From Palleronia rufa (GTDB taxonomy: Bacteria; Pseudomonadota; Alphaproteobacteria; Rhodobacterales; Rhodobacteraceae), in assembly GCF_000743715.1 (NCBI RefSeq), contig NZ_JQEY01000002.1:20732-77224 (forward strand): a DNA stretch of 56,493 bases. The letters run 5' to 3'. The stretch's first letter is position 1; every line of letters starts with the position of its first letter. The notes beneath the pieces are model-generated. The model saw only the letters and a list, made by a program, of their open reading frames with translations, ran no database searches and was not told the origin of the DNA. Of the stretch, positions 36,934 to 45,493 are shown in pieces. Both the position numbers and the translations under genes were made by a program.

Positions 36934-37635
36934 ATGAGATTTTTGGTTGCAATCGCGGTTCTGGCCGTCGGGCTGGCGGGCACGGCCCGCGCCCAGGACG
37001 AACCGGCAGCCCTTGTCGTCAACGGACAGGGCGTGTCCACGGCCGCGCCGGACATGGCGACGCTGCGGACCGGCGTCCTGGGAGAGGGCGAGAGCGCGGG
37101 CGACGCGATCGACGCGCTGAGCGCCGGGCTCGATCCGGTGATGGCCGCCCTGGCGGAGGCCGGGATCGCCCCCGCGGACATCCAGACGGGCTCTCTGCAA
37201 CTCAGCCCGGTCTATGACGACAACGAAGTGGAGCCGCGCGGGCCCGGCACGCCACCCCGGATCGTCGGCTACCGTGCGGAGAGCCTGTTGGGCGTGCGCG
37301 TCCGTGATCTTGACGCCCTCAGCGGCGTGATCGACCGGGTGGTGACGGAGGGCGCGAACCGGCTCGACGGGATCGGCTTCGGGCTGGCGGACCCTCAGGC
37401 CGCGGAGGATGCCGCCCTGGCGGCGGCGGTCGAGGACGCGATGCGCCGGGCGGCCGTGATGGCGCAGGCCGCGGGCCGGCGCCTGGGTCCGATCCTGGAG
37501 GTGACGGAGACCGGCGGCGGCGGACAGCCGATGATGATGCGCGCGGCGATGGAATCGGACGCCGTCGCCATCGCTCCGGGCGAACTGGAGATCCAGCAAC
37601 AGGTGCGTCTGCGGATCGTGCTGGCGGAGGACTGA
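36934..37635 (+). CDS. SIMPL (DUF541) family periplasmic protein
   Basis: This 233-residue exported protein has a signal peptide ending GTARAQ and a SIMPL domain (VVNGQGVSTAAPDMATLRTGV, then IQTGSLQLSPVYD and GYRAESLLGVRVRDLDAL). The domain forms ring assemblies in some bacteria, and E. coli YggE is linked to oxidative stress. No catalytic site is known. ATG 36934 has AGGAG nine bases upstream. It is divergent from the long GspL-like gene and ends at a hairpin shared with metY. Confidence 0.9.
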   Translation: MRFLVAIAVLAVGLAGTARAQDEPAALVVNGQGVSTAAPDMATLRTGVLGEGESAGDAIDALSAGLDPVMAALAEAGIAPADIQTGSLQLSPVYDDNEVEPRGPGTPPRIVGYRAESLLGVRVRDLDALSGVIDRVVTEGANRLDGIGFGLADPQAAEDAALAAAVEDAMRRAAVMAQAAGRRLGPILEVTETGGGGQPMMMRAAMESDAVAIAPGELEIQQQVRLRIVLAED

Positions 37636-37646
37636 ATTGGAAAATC

Positions 37647-37674
37647 GCCGCCCGGCAAGGGTTTGCCGGGCGGT
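37647..37674. terminator. Bidirectional terminator between SIMPL gene and metY
   Basis: An eleven-pair perfect stem (CCGCCCGGCAA / TTGCCGGGCGG) with a four-base loop lies in the 50-base convergent gap. On the minus strand it is followed by a T4 run (37641-37644), which suits the end of metY. Confidence 0.7.
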
Positions 37675-37685
37675 GTTGACACGTC

Positions 37686-38981
37686 TCAGGCGGGGGCCGC
37701 CGTCGCCTTGGTCAGCGCCTGGTCCAGATCGGCGATGAGGTCGTCGGCGTCCTCGATCCCGATGGACAGGCGCACCACCTCCGGATCGGCGCCCGCGGCG
37801 CGCTGCTGGTTCTCATCGAGCTGGCGGTGCGTGGTCGAGGCCGAGTGGATGATGAGCGAGCGGGTATCGCCCAGGTTGGCCACATGGGAGAAGAGATCCA
37901 GCGCGTCGATCAGCCGGATGCAGGCGTCGTACCCGCCCTTCACCGCGAAGGTGAACAGGCTGCCCGCGCCCTTCGGGCAGATCGCCGGCACACGGGCCGA
38001 ATAGGGCGAACTGTCGAGCCCGGCATAGGTCACGTAATCCACCCGGTCGTCCTGTTCGAGCCAGCGGGCGATCTTCATGGCGTTGGCGACGTGGCGCTCC
38101 ATGCGCAGGGACAGCGTCTCGATCCCCATCAGCGTGTAGTGCGCGGCCTGGGGGTTCATGGTCATGCCCAGATCCCGCAGGCCGATGGCGATGCCGTGGA
38201 AGGTGAAGGCCAGCGGGCCGAAGGTCTCATTGAACTTCAGCCCGTGGTAGGCGGGCTCTGGCTCCGACAGCGACGGGAACTTGCCGGACGCCGACCAGTC
38301 GAACTGGCCAGAATCCACCACCGCGCCCCCGGTGACCGTGCCGTTGCCGGTCAGGAACTTGGTGGTGGAATGGACCACCAGCGTGGCCCCGTGCTTGATC
38401 GGGTTGCACAGGTACGGGGTGGCCGATGTGTTGTCGACGATCAGCGGCAGTCCGACGTCGCGGGCCAGATCGCCCACGGCGTCGAGGTCGGTGATGTAGC
38501 CGCCCGGATTGGCGATGGATTCGCAGAAGATCGCGCGGGTGTCGTCGTCCACCGCCCCGCGGATCGCATCCAGGTCGTCGAAGTCGACGAACCGTGCCGA
38601 CCAGCCGAACCGCTTGATGGTCTGGGTCATCTGCGTGACCGTGCCGCCGTAAAGCCGGGTCGAGACGACCACGTTCTTGCCCGGGCTCATCAGCGGAAAC
38701 AGCGCCATGATCTGCGCGGCGTGCCCCGATGAGCAGCAGACCGCCCCCACGCCGCCCTCCAGCGTGGCGATGCGCTCCTGCAGCACCGCGACGGTGGGGT
38801 TGGTGAGGCGGGAATAGATGTAGCCGACCTCTTGCAGGTTGAAGAGCGCCGCGGCGTGGTCGGCATCGCGGAACACATAGGCGGTGGTCTGGTAGATCGG
38901 CGTCTGCCGCGCGCCCGTCGCCGGGTCGGGGCGGGCGCCCGCGTGGATCTGGAGCGTGTCGAATCCGTAGGTATCGGGCAT
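37686..38981 (-). CDS. metY: O-acetylhomoserine sulfhydrylase (Cys/Met metabolism PLP enzyme)
   Basis: This 431-residue PLP enzyme makes homocysteine from O-acetylhomoserine and sulfide. It matches the long (MetY) branch: LQIHAGARPDPATGARQTPIYQ near the start, YSRLTNPTVAVLQERIA, and the PLP-lysine motif HSTTKFLTGNGTV. Late RLSIGIEDADDLIADLDQAL closes the fold. GGAGG lies before ATG 38981. The gap to the divergent VOC gene is too short for a SAM-II riboswitch, which often controls methionine genes in this class. Confidence 0.94.
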   Translation of the reverse strand: MPDTYGFDTLQIHAGARPDPATGARQTPIYQTTAYVFRDADHAAALFNLQEVGYIYSRLTNPTVAVLQERIATLEGGVGAVCCSSGHAAQIMALFPLMSPGKNVVVSTRLYGGTVTQMTQTIKRFGWSARFVDFDDLDAIRGAVDDDTRAIFCESIANPGGYITDLDAVGDLARDVGLPLIVDNTSATPYLCNPIKHGATLVVHSTTKFLTGNGTVTGGAVVDSGQFDWSASGKFPSLSEPEPAYHGLKFNETFGPLAFTFHGIAIGLRDLGMTMNPQAAHYTLMGIETLSLRMERHVANAMKIARWLEQDDRVDYVTYAGLDSSPYSARVPAICPKGAGSLFTFAVKGGYDACIRLIDALDLFSHVANLGDTRSLIIHSASTTHRQLDENQQRAAGADPEVVRLSIGIEDADDLIADLDQALTKATAAPA

Positions 38982-39052
38982 CGGGGGCCTCCCTTTCTGG
39001 TCGCCGGGACGCTAGGGGAGGTTTCGTGCCGACACAACGCCCGGAGACACCG

Positions 39053-39466
39053 ATGCCGACGCCGTTCCACCTTGCCATCCACGTGACCGATCTGGACGAG
39101 ACCCGCGCCTTCTACGCCGGCCTTCTGGGCTGCGCAGAGGGGCGATCCACCGACACCTGGGTCGATTTCGATTTTTTCGGCCACCAGTTGTCGCTGCACC
39201 TGGGCACGCCCTTCGCCACCACCGACACCGGCAAGGTCGGCGATCACATGGTGCCGATGCCACATATCGGACTGGTGCTGGCGCTGCCGGACTGGGAACG
39301 CCTGCGCGACCGGCTGGAGGCGGCGGGAACTGCCTGGGTGCTGGCGCCGTCGGTCCGGTTCGAAGGCGCACCGGGCGAGCAATGGACGATGTTCTTCCGC
39401 GATCCGTCCGGCAACCCCATCGAGATCAAGGGGTTCCGCGACATGGACGCGGTCTTCGCCGCCTAG
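39053..39466 (+). CDS. VOC-family (glyoxalase/dioxygenase-like) protein
   Basis: This 137-residue protein has the paired beta-alpha-beta pattern of the vicinal oxygen chelate fold. Probable metal ligands are the His in FHLAIHVTD, the His in MPHIGLVL and the Glu in GNPIEIKGF. The family includes glyoxalases and extradiol dioxygenases, and the sequence alone does not settle the reaction. ATG 39053 has GGAGAC upstream; an earlier GTG is less likely. Its 3' end overlaps the convergent DUF421 gene by four bases. Confidence 0.86.
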   Translation: MPTPFHLAIHVTDLDETRAFYAGLLGCAEGRSTDTWVDFDFFGHQLSLHLGTPFATTDTGKVGDHMVPMPHIGLVLALPDWERLRDRLEAAGTAWVLAPSVRFEGAPGEQWTMFFRDPSGNPIEIKGFRDMDAVFAA

Positions 39467-39987
39467 CCCAGCCGCGTCTTGTCCGCGAACTCGGCGGTCC
39501 CGTTCTCTCCGGTACGGGCGATGACGCTGAAATCTCCAGTGGACTCGAGGATCACCGCGGCGACATCCTCGGGGCGCGGCGTCTTGGAGCTGCGGATCAC
39601 CGTCATCAGCTCGGCCTCGGTGACCCGCGCCCGGCGCATCGCACCCGCCAGCATCCGCCCCTCGCGCATCAGCAGCGTCGGTTCGGAACGGACCAGCCGC
39701 GCGAACGTGGCGGAACGGGCCGAAAACCAGGCGATGGCGTATTGCAGACCGATCAGCACCGCCAGCGCCACGACGCCTTCGACCAGAGCGATGCTGTCGT
39801 TCAGCAGGATTGTCGCCAAGGTGGATCCGATGGCCACGGTCACCACGAAATCGAAGGCATTGAGCTTGGCCATCGTCCGCTTGCCCGAGACGCGCAGCAT
39901 GGCGATCAGCGCGACATAGCCGATGGGTCCGACGACGGCGATGTGAACCAGCCCGTCCCAGCCCTGAAAGAAAAGATCGCGGTCCAT
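39463..39987 (-). CDS. DUF421 (YetF-like) membrane protein
   Basis: This 174-residue protein has three N-terminal membrane spans (IAVVGPIGYVALIAMLRVSG, DFVVTVAIGSTLATILL, ALVEGVVALAVLIGLQYAIAWF) and a cytoplasmic domain of the DUF421 type (LVRSEPTLLMREGRML; LMTVIRSSKTPRPEDVAAVILESTG in outline). Function of the family is unknown, though YetF-like proteins are linked to the cell envelope. It starts 34 bases after trpD on the same strand, in the place where trpC often stands, so it may be carried on the trpGD transcript. Confidence 0.88.
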   Translation of the reverse strand: MDRDLFFQGWDGLVHIAVVGPIGYVALIAMLRVSGKRTMAKLNAFDFVVTVAIGSTLATILLNDSIALVEGVVALAVLIGLQYAIAWFSARSATFARLVRSEPTLLMREGRMLAGAMRRARVTEAELMTVIRSSKTPRPEDVAAVILESTGDFSVIARTGENGTAEFADKTRLG

Positions 39988-40021
39988 CCCTTCGGAACGG
40001 AGCCGGTCGCGCGCCTGTTCC

Positions 40022-41041
40022 TCAGGTCTTGAGCGGGGCGACCCGGGCCAGACCTTCGACCTTGCCGCGGGCGGCGCCGGAGTCGATGCTTTCCCGTGCG
40101 ATATCGGCACCTTCCGGCAGGCTCTTCGCACGCCCGACGACCATCAGGGCGGCGGCCGCGTTGAGGAGCACCGCGTCCCGATAGGCCGAGCGCGCGCCGT
40201 CCAGAAGCGCGCGAAAGGCGCGACCGTTGTCGTCCGGCGTGCCACCCACGATGGCGTCGAACCCATGGACCGGAAGGCCGGCATCCTCTGGCGAGACCTC
40301 CCGCATCGAAACGTGACCGTCCTCGAGCACCGCGACGCGGGAGGGTGCCGCGATCGACAGCTCGTCCGTGCCGTCGCCGCCATGGACCAGCCAGGCGCGG
40401 ATGCAGCCCAGCCGGCCAAGCGTTTCGGCCATCGGGGCCAGCACGTCGGGCGAGAACGCTCCTGTCAGCTGGTATTTCACGCCCGCCGGGTTGGTGAGCG
40501 GCCCGAGGATGTTGAAGATCGTGCGGGTCCCCAGCTCGATCCGCGTGGGCATGACGTTGGCGATCGCGGGATGATGCATCGGCGCCATCATGAACCCGAT
40601 GCCGACCTCCGCCAGCGCGCGCTCGACCACATCCGCGCCGACCATGACGTCGATCCCCTGGCTCGCGATCACATCCGCGGCGCCGGATTTCGAGCTGAGG
40701 TTGCGGTTGCCGTGCTTGGCCACCGGCACGCCCGCGCCGGCCACCACGAAGGCCGTCGCGGTTGAGATGTTGAGCGTTCCCTTGCCGTCGCCGCCGGTGC
40801 CGACGATGTCCATGGCGCCCTCCGGCGCGCGGACCGGCCGCGCGCGGGCGCGCATGGCGGCGGCGGCGGCGGCGTATTCGGACACCGATTCGCCCCGCAC
40901 CCGGAGGGTCATCAGGAAACCGCCGATCTGGCTGGGAGTGGCCTGACCGTCGAACAGGATGTCGAAGGCGGCGCGGGCCTCGTCTTCGGTCAGCGGGCGG
41001 TCGACGGCGGCGGCGATCAGCGGCTTGAGGTCGGCGCTCAT
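40022..41041 (-). CDS. trpD: Anthranilate phosphoribosyltransferase
   Basis: This 339-residue enzyme transfers the phosphoribosyl group of PRPP to anthranilate, the second step of tryptophan synthesis. Marks are [21 protein letters not shown] (PRPP loop), [29 protein letters not shown], and LGPLTNPAG. Length is normal. ATG 41041 overlaps the trpG stop (ATGA), so translation is coupled. trpC, normally next in related genomes, does not follow. Confidence 0.97.
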   Translation of the reverse strand: MSADLKPLIAAAVDRPLTEDEARAAFDILFDGQATPSQIGGFLMTLRVRGESVSEYAAAAAAMRARARPVRAPEGAMDIVGTGGDGKGTLNISTATAFVVAGAGVPVAKHGNRNLSSKSGAADVIASQGIDVMVGADVVERALAEVGIGFMMAPMHHPAIANVMPTRIELGTRTIFNILGPLTNPAGVKYQLTGAFSPDVLAPMAETLGRLGCIRAWLVHGGDGTDELSIAAPSRVAVLEDGHVSMREVSPEDAGLPVHGFDAIVGGTPDDNGRAFRALLDGARSAYRDAVLLNAAAALMVVGRAKSLPEGADIARESIDSGAARGKVEGLARVAPLKT

Positions 41042-41631
41042 GCCGCCACCGGCGCGGAATCGGGCGCCATGTCTAGAAATGTCTTCAGCATCGCGTGGCC
41101 GTGTTCCGACCGGATCGATTCCGGGTGGAACTGGACGCCGTGGATCGGCAGCGTCCGGTGCGCAAGGCCCATGATCGTGCCGTCCTCCAGCGCCGCGGTG
41201 ACGTGCAGATCGGCCGGCAGGCTCTCGCGCTCCACCACCAGCGAATGATAGCGCGTGGCCGACAGCGGCGACGGGAGGTCCGCGAACACGCTCTGGCCCT
41301 GGTGATGAACGATGCCGGCCTTGCCGTGAACGATCTCCGTATGGCGCACGACACGGCCGCCGAACGCCTGCCCGATGGCCTGATGGCCAAGACAGACACC
41401 CAGCAGCGGGATCCCCGCCTCGGCCGCCGCCAGCACCAGCGGCAGACAGATCCCGGCACGGTCGGGATCGCAAGGCCCGGGAGACAGCAGGATCTGCCGG
41501 GGGTTGAGGGCCATGGCGTCCTGCACGGTCAACGCGTCGTTGCGGTGGACCTGCACCCGGGCGCCCAACTCGCCGACATAGTGGACCAGGTTCCAGGTAA
41601 AGCTGTCGTAATTGTCGATGAGCAGGAGCAC
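41038..41631 (-). CDS. trpG: Anthranilate synthase component II (glutamine amidotransferase)
   Basis: This 197-residue class I amidotransferase supplies ammonia to TrpE. Motifs are [21 protein letters not shown], the catalytic Cys in [12 protein letters not shown], and the His and Glu of GVQFHPESI. Such subunits may also serve p-aminobenzoate synthase. It is coupled to trpD by overlap while trpE lies about 39 kb away on the same strand. Confidence 0.96.
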   Translation of the reverse strand: MLLLIDNYDSFTWNLVHYVGELGARVQVHRNDALTVQDAMALNPRQILLSPGPCDPDRAGICLPLVLAAAEAGIPLLGVCLGHQAIGQAFGGRVVRHTEIVHGKAGIVHHQGQSVFADLPSPLSATRYHSLVVERESLPADLHVTAALEDGTIMGLAHRTLPIHGVQFHPESIRSEHGHAMLKTFLDMAPDSAPVAA

Positions 41632-41953
41632 GCTGGCGGTCCTTTCGTCTGGATCGGGCCGGAGCCGGCCGGCTGGGCGTATAGATGGGGGACGGCGCGG
41701 GGGAGCGTCAAGGTCGCGAAGGGCGCGGGAACGGGATCGCCGGGGCGGGACCGTGGCGGAACGCGGGAGCGGCCAGGATCAGTCCGTGCCCGGGCTTGCA
41801 GCCTCCCTCAAACGGACCCAGGCGGCGCGCAGGCCGCTCAGGTCAGGGCTGGAACGCCGCCGGCCGATGATCCGGGCCTCCGAAGCCCGGCGCGGCGCAT
41901 GTCCTCCCGGTGGGCCCGTGCTGATCGCGCCGGGCCGGACCGGCCGACCGGGG
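41632..41953. promoter_or_regulatory. Gap upstream of trpG
   Basis: These 322 bases between the LOG gene stop and the trpG start hold no convincing gene. A six-pair stem CCGGGC / GCCCGG at 41872-41890 could end the LOG transcript, which reads in from the right. I found no leader peptide with a run of Trp codons, so no trp attenuator is evident. Confidence 0.4.
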
Positions 41954-42529
41954 TCAGGCGCCGCCGGTCCGCCAGGCCGCGATATGGGCGACAGCCTCGG
42001 GCACGTCGCCAGCCACCGTCAGGAAGTCGCGCAGCGACGGTGCCGCGAAACCCTGATCGATCACGTGCTCCACCATCGCCACCACCGGATCCCAGTAGCC
42101 GCCGACATTCACGAGCACGATCGGCTTGGCGTGAAGGCCGAGCTGGCGCCATGTCAGCACCTCGAAGAGCTCGTCCAGCGATCCGGCGCCGCCGGGCAGC
42201 ACGATCACGGCGTCGGCGTTCATGAACATGACCTTCTTGCGCTCATGCATGGTCTCCGTAACGACGAACCGCGTCACGTCACGCTTGCCCACCTCCAGAT
42301 CGAGAAGATGGCCGGGGATGACGCCGAACGTCTCCGCCCCCGCGGCCTGTGCGGCCCGGGCGACACGGCCCATCAGGCCTATGTCGCCGGCGCCGTACAC
42401 CAGGCGCCAGCCCCGTGCCGCCATGGCCGTGCCGAGCGCCTCTGCGGCGTTCGCATAGGCGGGATCGTTGCCGTCGCGCGATCCGCAATAGACGCAGATG
42501 GATACTGGTGCGGGGGCGGTCGCGGGCAT
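41954..42529 (-). CDS. LOG family protein (nucleoside monophosphate phosphoribohydrolase-like)
   Basis: This 191-residue Rossmann-like protein matches the LOG/TIGR00730 group. It starts with VSICVYCGSRDGNDP and carries the signature PGGAGSLDELFE, close to the family PGGxGTxxE, with Ser in place of Thr. Plant LOG enzymes release free cytokinins from riboside monophosphates, and bacterial ones act on AMP-like nucleotides. It is divergent from the Atm1-type exporter with a 325-base gap. Confidence 0.9.
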   Translation of the reverse strand: MPATAPAPVSICVYCGSRDGNDPAYANAAEALGTAMAARGWRLVYGAGDIGLMGRVARAAQAAGAETFGVIPGHLLDLEVGKRDVTRFVVTETMHERKKVMFMNADAVIVLPGGAGSLDELFEVLTWRQLGLHAKPIVLVNVGGYWDPVVAMVEHVIDQGFAAPSLRDFLTVAGDVPEAVAHIAAWRTGGA

Positions 42530-42854
42530 GAACGGCAGTCTTTCGGGTCAGTTCGTTCACTGCTACGGGTCGAGGGCCGGTCCCGCAAGACATGCGACGC
42601 TTCCGGCCGCGCAAACCAACGGCCGTACGCTCCGCTCCGGCGCGCCGGAGACCGTCACGCTGTCGCTCGGTTGGAAGATTCGGGGGCTGTTCGGACCCCG
42701 AACCGGACCTGCGCTGTCGCCTCCGTGACCTTGGTCTGCGCCGTGTTCGATGACAGCCGTCGTTCGGGGAGACATCGTTGCCAGCAGGCCCCCGGGCGGC
42801 TCTTCCCACCGACCGGCGCTGGCCAATTCCGGCCGGACCGCCTAGATCACGCCC
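42530..42854. promoter_or_regulatory. Divergent gap between LOG and Atm1-type genes
   Basis: No coding pattern is supported in these 325 bases. They presumably contain the promoters of both divergent genes. I saw no strong palindrome or RNA element. Confidence 0.4.
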
Positions 42855-44678
42855 ATGCGCGCGCGTCCTCCCGCCCCCGACATCGACCGTCAGGACCAAT
42901 ACGCCGGCGGTGCGGGCATCGTCCTGCGTGTGCTGCCGTATCTCTGGCCGGAAGGCGAACGCGGCATCCGCGTCCGGGTGGTCGCGTCGCTGCTGATGCT
43001 TCTGGCGGCCAAGCTCATCGCCGTCACCACGCCGTTGTTCTACAAAGCCGCCGTGGACAAACTCGCCGGCGAAGGTGCGGATGCCGCCTGGATGCTGGGC
43101 GCGGGCGCCGTCGGGCTGACGGTGGCCTATGGCGTGGCCCGCGCGCTCAACGTCGGCTTCCAGCAGCTGCGCGACGTGCTCTTCGCGCGCGTCGGCCAGC
43201 GCGCGCTCAGGACCCTGGCGCTGGAGACGTTCCAGCATATCCACCGCCTGTCGCTGGGATACCACATCCGCCGCCGTACGGGGTCTCTCCAAAGGGTCAT
43301 GGAGCGGGGGGTCAAGGGGGTGGAGTTCCTGCTGCGGTTCCTGCTCTTCTCCATCGGCCCCCTGGCGCTGGAGCTGATCATGGTGGGAGCGATCCTGGCG
43401 GCGCTGTTCGACTGGCGCTACCTTGCGGTCATCGCCCTGACGATCCTGGCCTATGTCTCCTTTACCTTCGCGGTGACCGAATGGCGGGTGAAGATCCGCC
43501 GAGAGATGATCCGCCAGGACAATGACGCCGCGCAGAAATCCATGGATTCGCTTCTGAATTTCGAGACCGTGAAATACTTCGGCGCCGAGCGGCGGGAGGC
43601 CGACCGCTACGACGGCGCCATGGCGGGATATGTCGAGGCGGCGCTCAAGACCTCCTACTCGCTCGCGGCTCTCAACGCGGGCCAGTCGGTCATCATCACC
43701 GCCGGACTCGTGGCGGTGATGGCCATGGCCGCGGCGGGCGTCCAGTCAGGGTCCCTGACCACGGGCGATTTCGTCATGGTCAACGCCTACATGATCCAGA
43801 TCACCGTCCCGCTGAACTTCCTCGGGACCGTTTACCGGGAGATCCGGCAGGCGCTGGTCGACATGGCGCAGATGTTCGGCCTTCTGGAGCAGCCGGCCGA
43901 CGTGACCGACGCGCCCGACGCCCGGTCGCTGATCGTGGACAGGGCCGAGATCGTATTCGACGATGTGCGCTTCGGCTATGGCGACGACCGTGAGGTTCTG
44001 GCGGGCGTGAGCTTCCGCGTGCCGCCCGGGCGCACCCTGGCGCTGGTCGGCCCCTCCGGCGCGGGGAAATCCACCATCGGGCGGCTCCTGTTTCGGTTCT
44101 ACGATGTGACCGGGGGCGCCATCCGCATCGACGGGCAGGACCTGCGTGCCGTGTCGCAGGACAGCCTCCACGCCGCCATCGGCGTGGTGCCCCAGGACAC
44201 GGTGCTCTTCAACGATACCATTCTCTACAACATCGCCTACGGCCGCCCCGATGCGACCCGCGGTGAGATCGAAGCCGCCGCCCGTGCCGCCAAGATCCAC
44301 GATTTCGTCGCCAACCTGCCGGAGGGCTACGATACCCAGGTGGGAGAGCGCGGCCTGCGCCTGTCGGGCGGCGAGAAGCAGCGTGTCGGTATCGCGCGAA
44401 CGCTTCTGAAGGATCCCGCGATTCTGCTTCTGGACGAGGCGACCAGCGCGCTCGACACCGAGACCGAGCGTGACATCCAGTCGGAGCTGAAGGCCATGGG
44501 GCAGGGACGCACGGTGCTGGTCATCGCGCACCGCCTGTCCACCGTCGTGGATGCCGATGAGATCGCGGTGATCGAGGGCGGCCGCATCGTGGAGCGCGGC
44601 AACCACGAAGCACTTCTGGCGCGCGGCGGGCGCTATGCGGTGCTGTGGCGGCGCCAGGAGACAGAAGAGGCCGCCTGA
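42855..44678 (+). CDS. Atm1/ABCB7-type ABC exporter
   Basis: This 607-residue half-transporter has a six-span membrane domain (to about residue 330) and a C-terminal ATPase: Walker A GPSGAGKST, signature LSGGEKQR, Walker B ILLLDEATSALD and the H-loop AHRLSTV. The stretch LLNFETVKYFGAERREADRYD is typical of Atm1/ABCB7 proteins, which export glutathione-bound or iron-sulfur-linked compounds, and in bacteria also heavy metal conjugates. The N-terminal DRQDQYAGGAG precedes the first span. It is presumably a homodimer in the inner membrane. Confidence 0.93.
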   Translation: MRARPPAPDIDRQDQYAGGAGIVLRVLPYLWPEGERGIRVRVVASLLMLLAAKLIAVTTPLFYKAAVDKLAGEGADAAWMLGAGAVGLTVAYGVARALNVGFQQLRDVLFARVGQRALRTLALETFQHIHRLSLGYHIRRRTGSLQRVMERGVKGVEFLLRFLLFSIGPLALELIMVGAILAALFDWRYLAVIALTILAYVSFTFAVTEWRVKIRREMIRQDNDAAQKSMDSLLNFETVKYFGAERREADRYDGAMAGYVEAALKTSYSLAALNAGQSVIITAGLVAVMAMAAAGVQSGSLTTGDFVMVNAYMIQITVPLNFLGTVYREIRQALVDMAQMFGLLEQPADVTDAPDARSLIVDRAEIVFDDVRFGYGDDREVLAGVSFRVPPGRTLALVGPSGAGKSTIGRLLFRFYDVTGGAIRIDGQDLRAVSQDSLHAAIGVVPQDTVLFNDTILYNIAYGRPDATRGEIEAAARAAKIHDFVANLPEGYDTQVGERGLRLSGGEKQRVGIARTLLKDPAILLLDEATSALDTETERDIQSELKAMGQGRTVLVIAHRLSTVVDADEIAVIEGGRIVERGNHEALLARGGRYAVLWRRQETEEAA

Positions 44679-44787
44679 CCGGGACGGCTTCGGGGCGTCC
44701 GGGAGATGGTGAGGCGGCCGCAACGGTAAATTTGGCCAGCGGTCTGGCCGCGCACCGTGTCGTGGGGGACGTTCCGCGAACACCGGC

Positions 44788-45412
44788 TCAGAACAGAGTG
44801 GCCCAGAGGGCGGCCGCGATCCCCAGCATGGCCAGTCCGGACACCGCGTCCACCGCCGTCGCGCCCCCCGCCGTGTCGAGGAGCGGGCGCACGATGCGCG
44901 CACCATGGGTAACGCCGGTGAACATGACGGCAGAGGCCGGGACGGCGCCCGCCACGAAGATCGACCGCGCGTCGGAGGCGGTCGCGAGCCCGCCCAGAAC
45001 CACGATCCTATCCACACGGACCAGCGGGTTCAGGAACGTGACCGCGGCCGCGCCCGGAACGGCGGCGCGGACGTCCTGCCGGTTCAGCGTCGCCGCTCCG
45101 GGCCGGTCCGGCATCGTCCCTGCCACCGATGCGGCGGCGCGCCAGGGCCGTCAGGCCAGGACAAGCCAAGAAGATCGCCCCACCCAGCGTCAGCGTCACC
45201 TCCGCGCCCTCGATCCGGGCGGACAGTCCGTTGGAGACCGTCGCGCCCGCGGTCAGGATCGTGGCGTCGCGGGTGGTGACAGTGGTGCAGACCGGCAGGA
45301 CATGGCGGCCGGACAGTCCCTGCCGTAGAACATAGAGGGTCTTCGGCCCGACCGCGACCAGCAAGGCAAGGCCGGACAGACATCCGAAGAGCGCGCTGTC
45401 GAGAGTTGCCAC
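44788..45412 (-). pseudogene. Frameshifted LysE/ArgO-type amino-acid exporter
   Basis: Two frames together make one LysE-type protein of about 205 residues. The first, from ATG 45412, has LSGLALLVAVGPKTLYVLRQGLSG and runs to about ALARRRIGG. The second, in the +1 frame, contains AAVTFLNPLVRVDRIVVLGG, the conserved mid-protein Asn-Pro motif, and ends LGIAAALWATLF. The join lies around 45120-45135; one extra base would explain it. A sequencing error is possible, but there is no homopolymer longer than two or three bases here. The GNAP-like motif VGPQN is VGPKT, another departure from the family. Confidence 0.75.
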
Positions 45413-45493
45413 GATCCGTCCCCCACGATTGACGTGAGCAGAGGATGGCGGCGGCAGCCCGTCCGCGATGTGATCGGGCCCACAGCCGCCCGG

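Noticed and set aside
38982-39052. SAM-II riboswitch before metY
   Set aside because: The divergent gap is about 70 bases and shows no pseudoknot pattern of that riboswitch.
41632-41953. trp leader peptide attenuator before trpG
   Set aside because: No short frame with tandem Trp codons and no paired terminator/antiterminator stems were seen.
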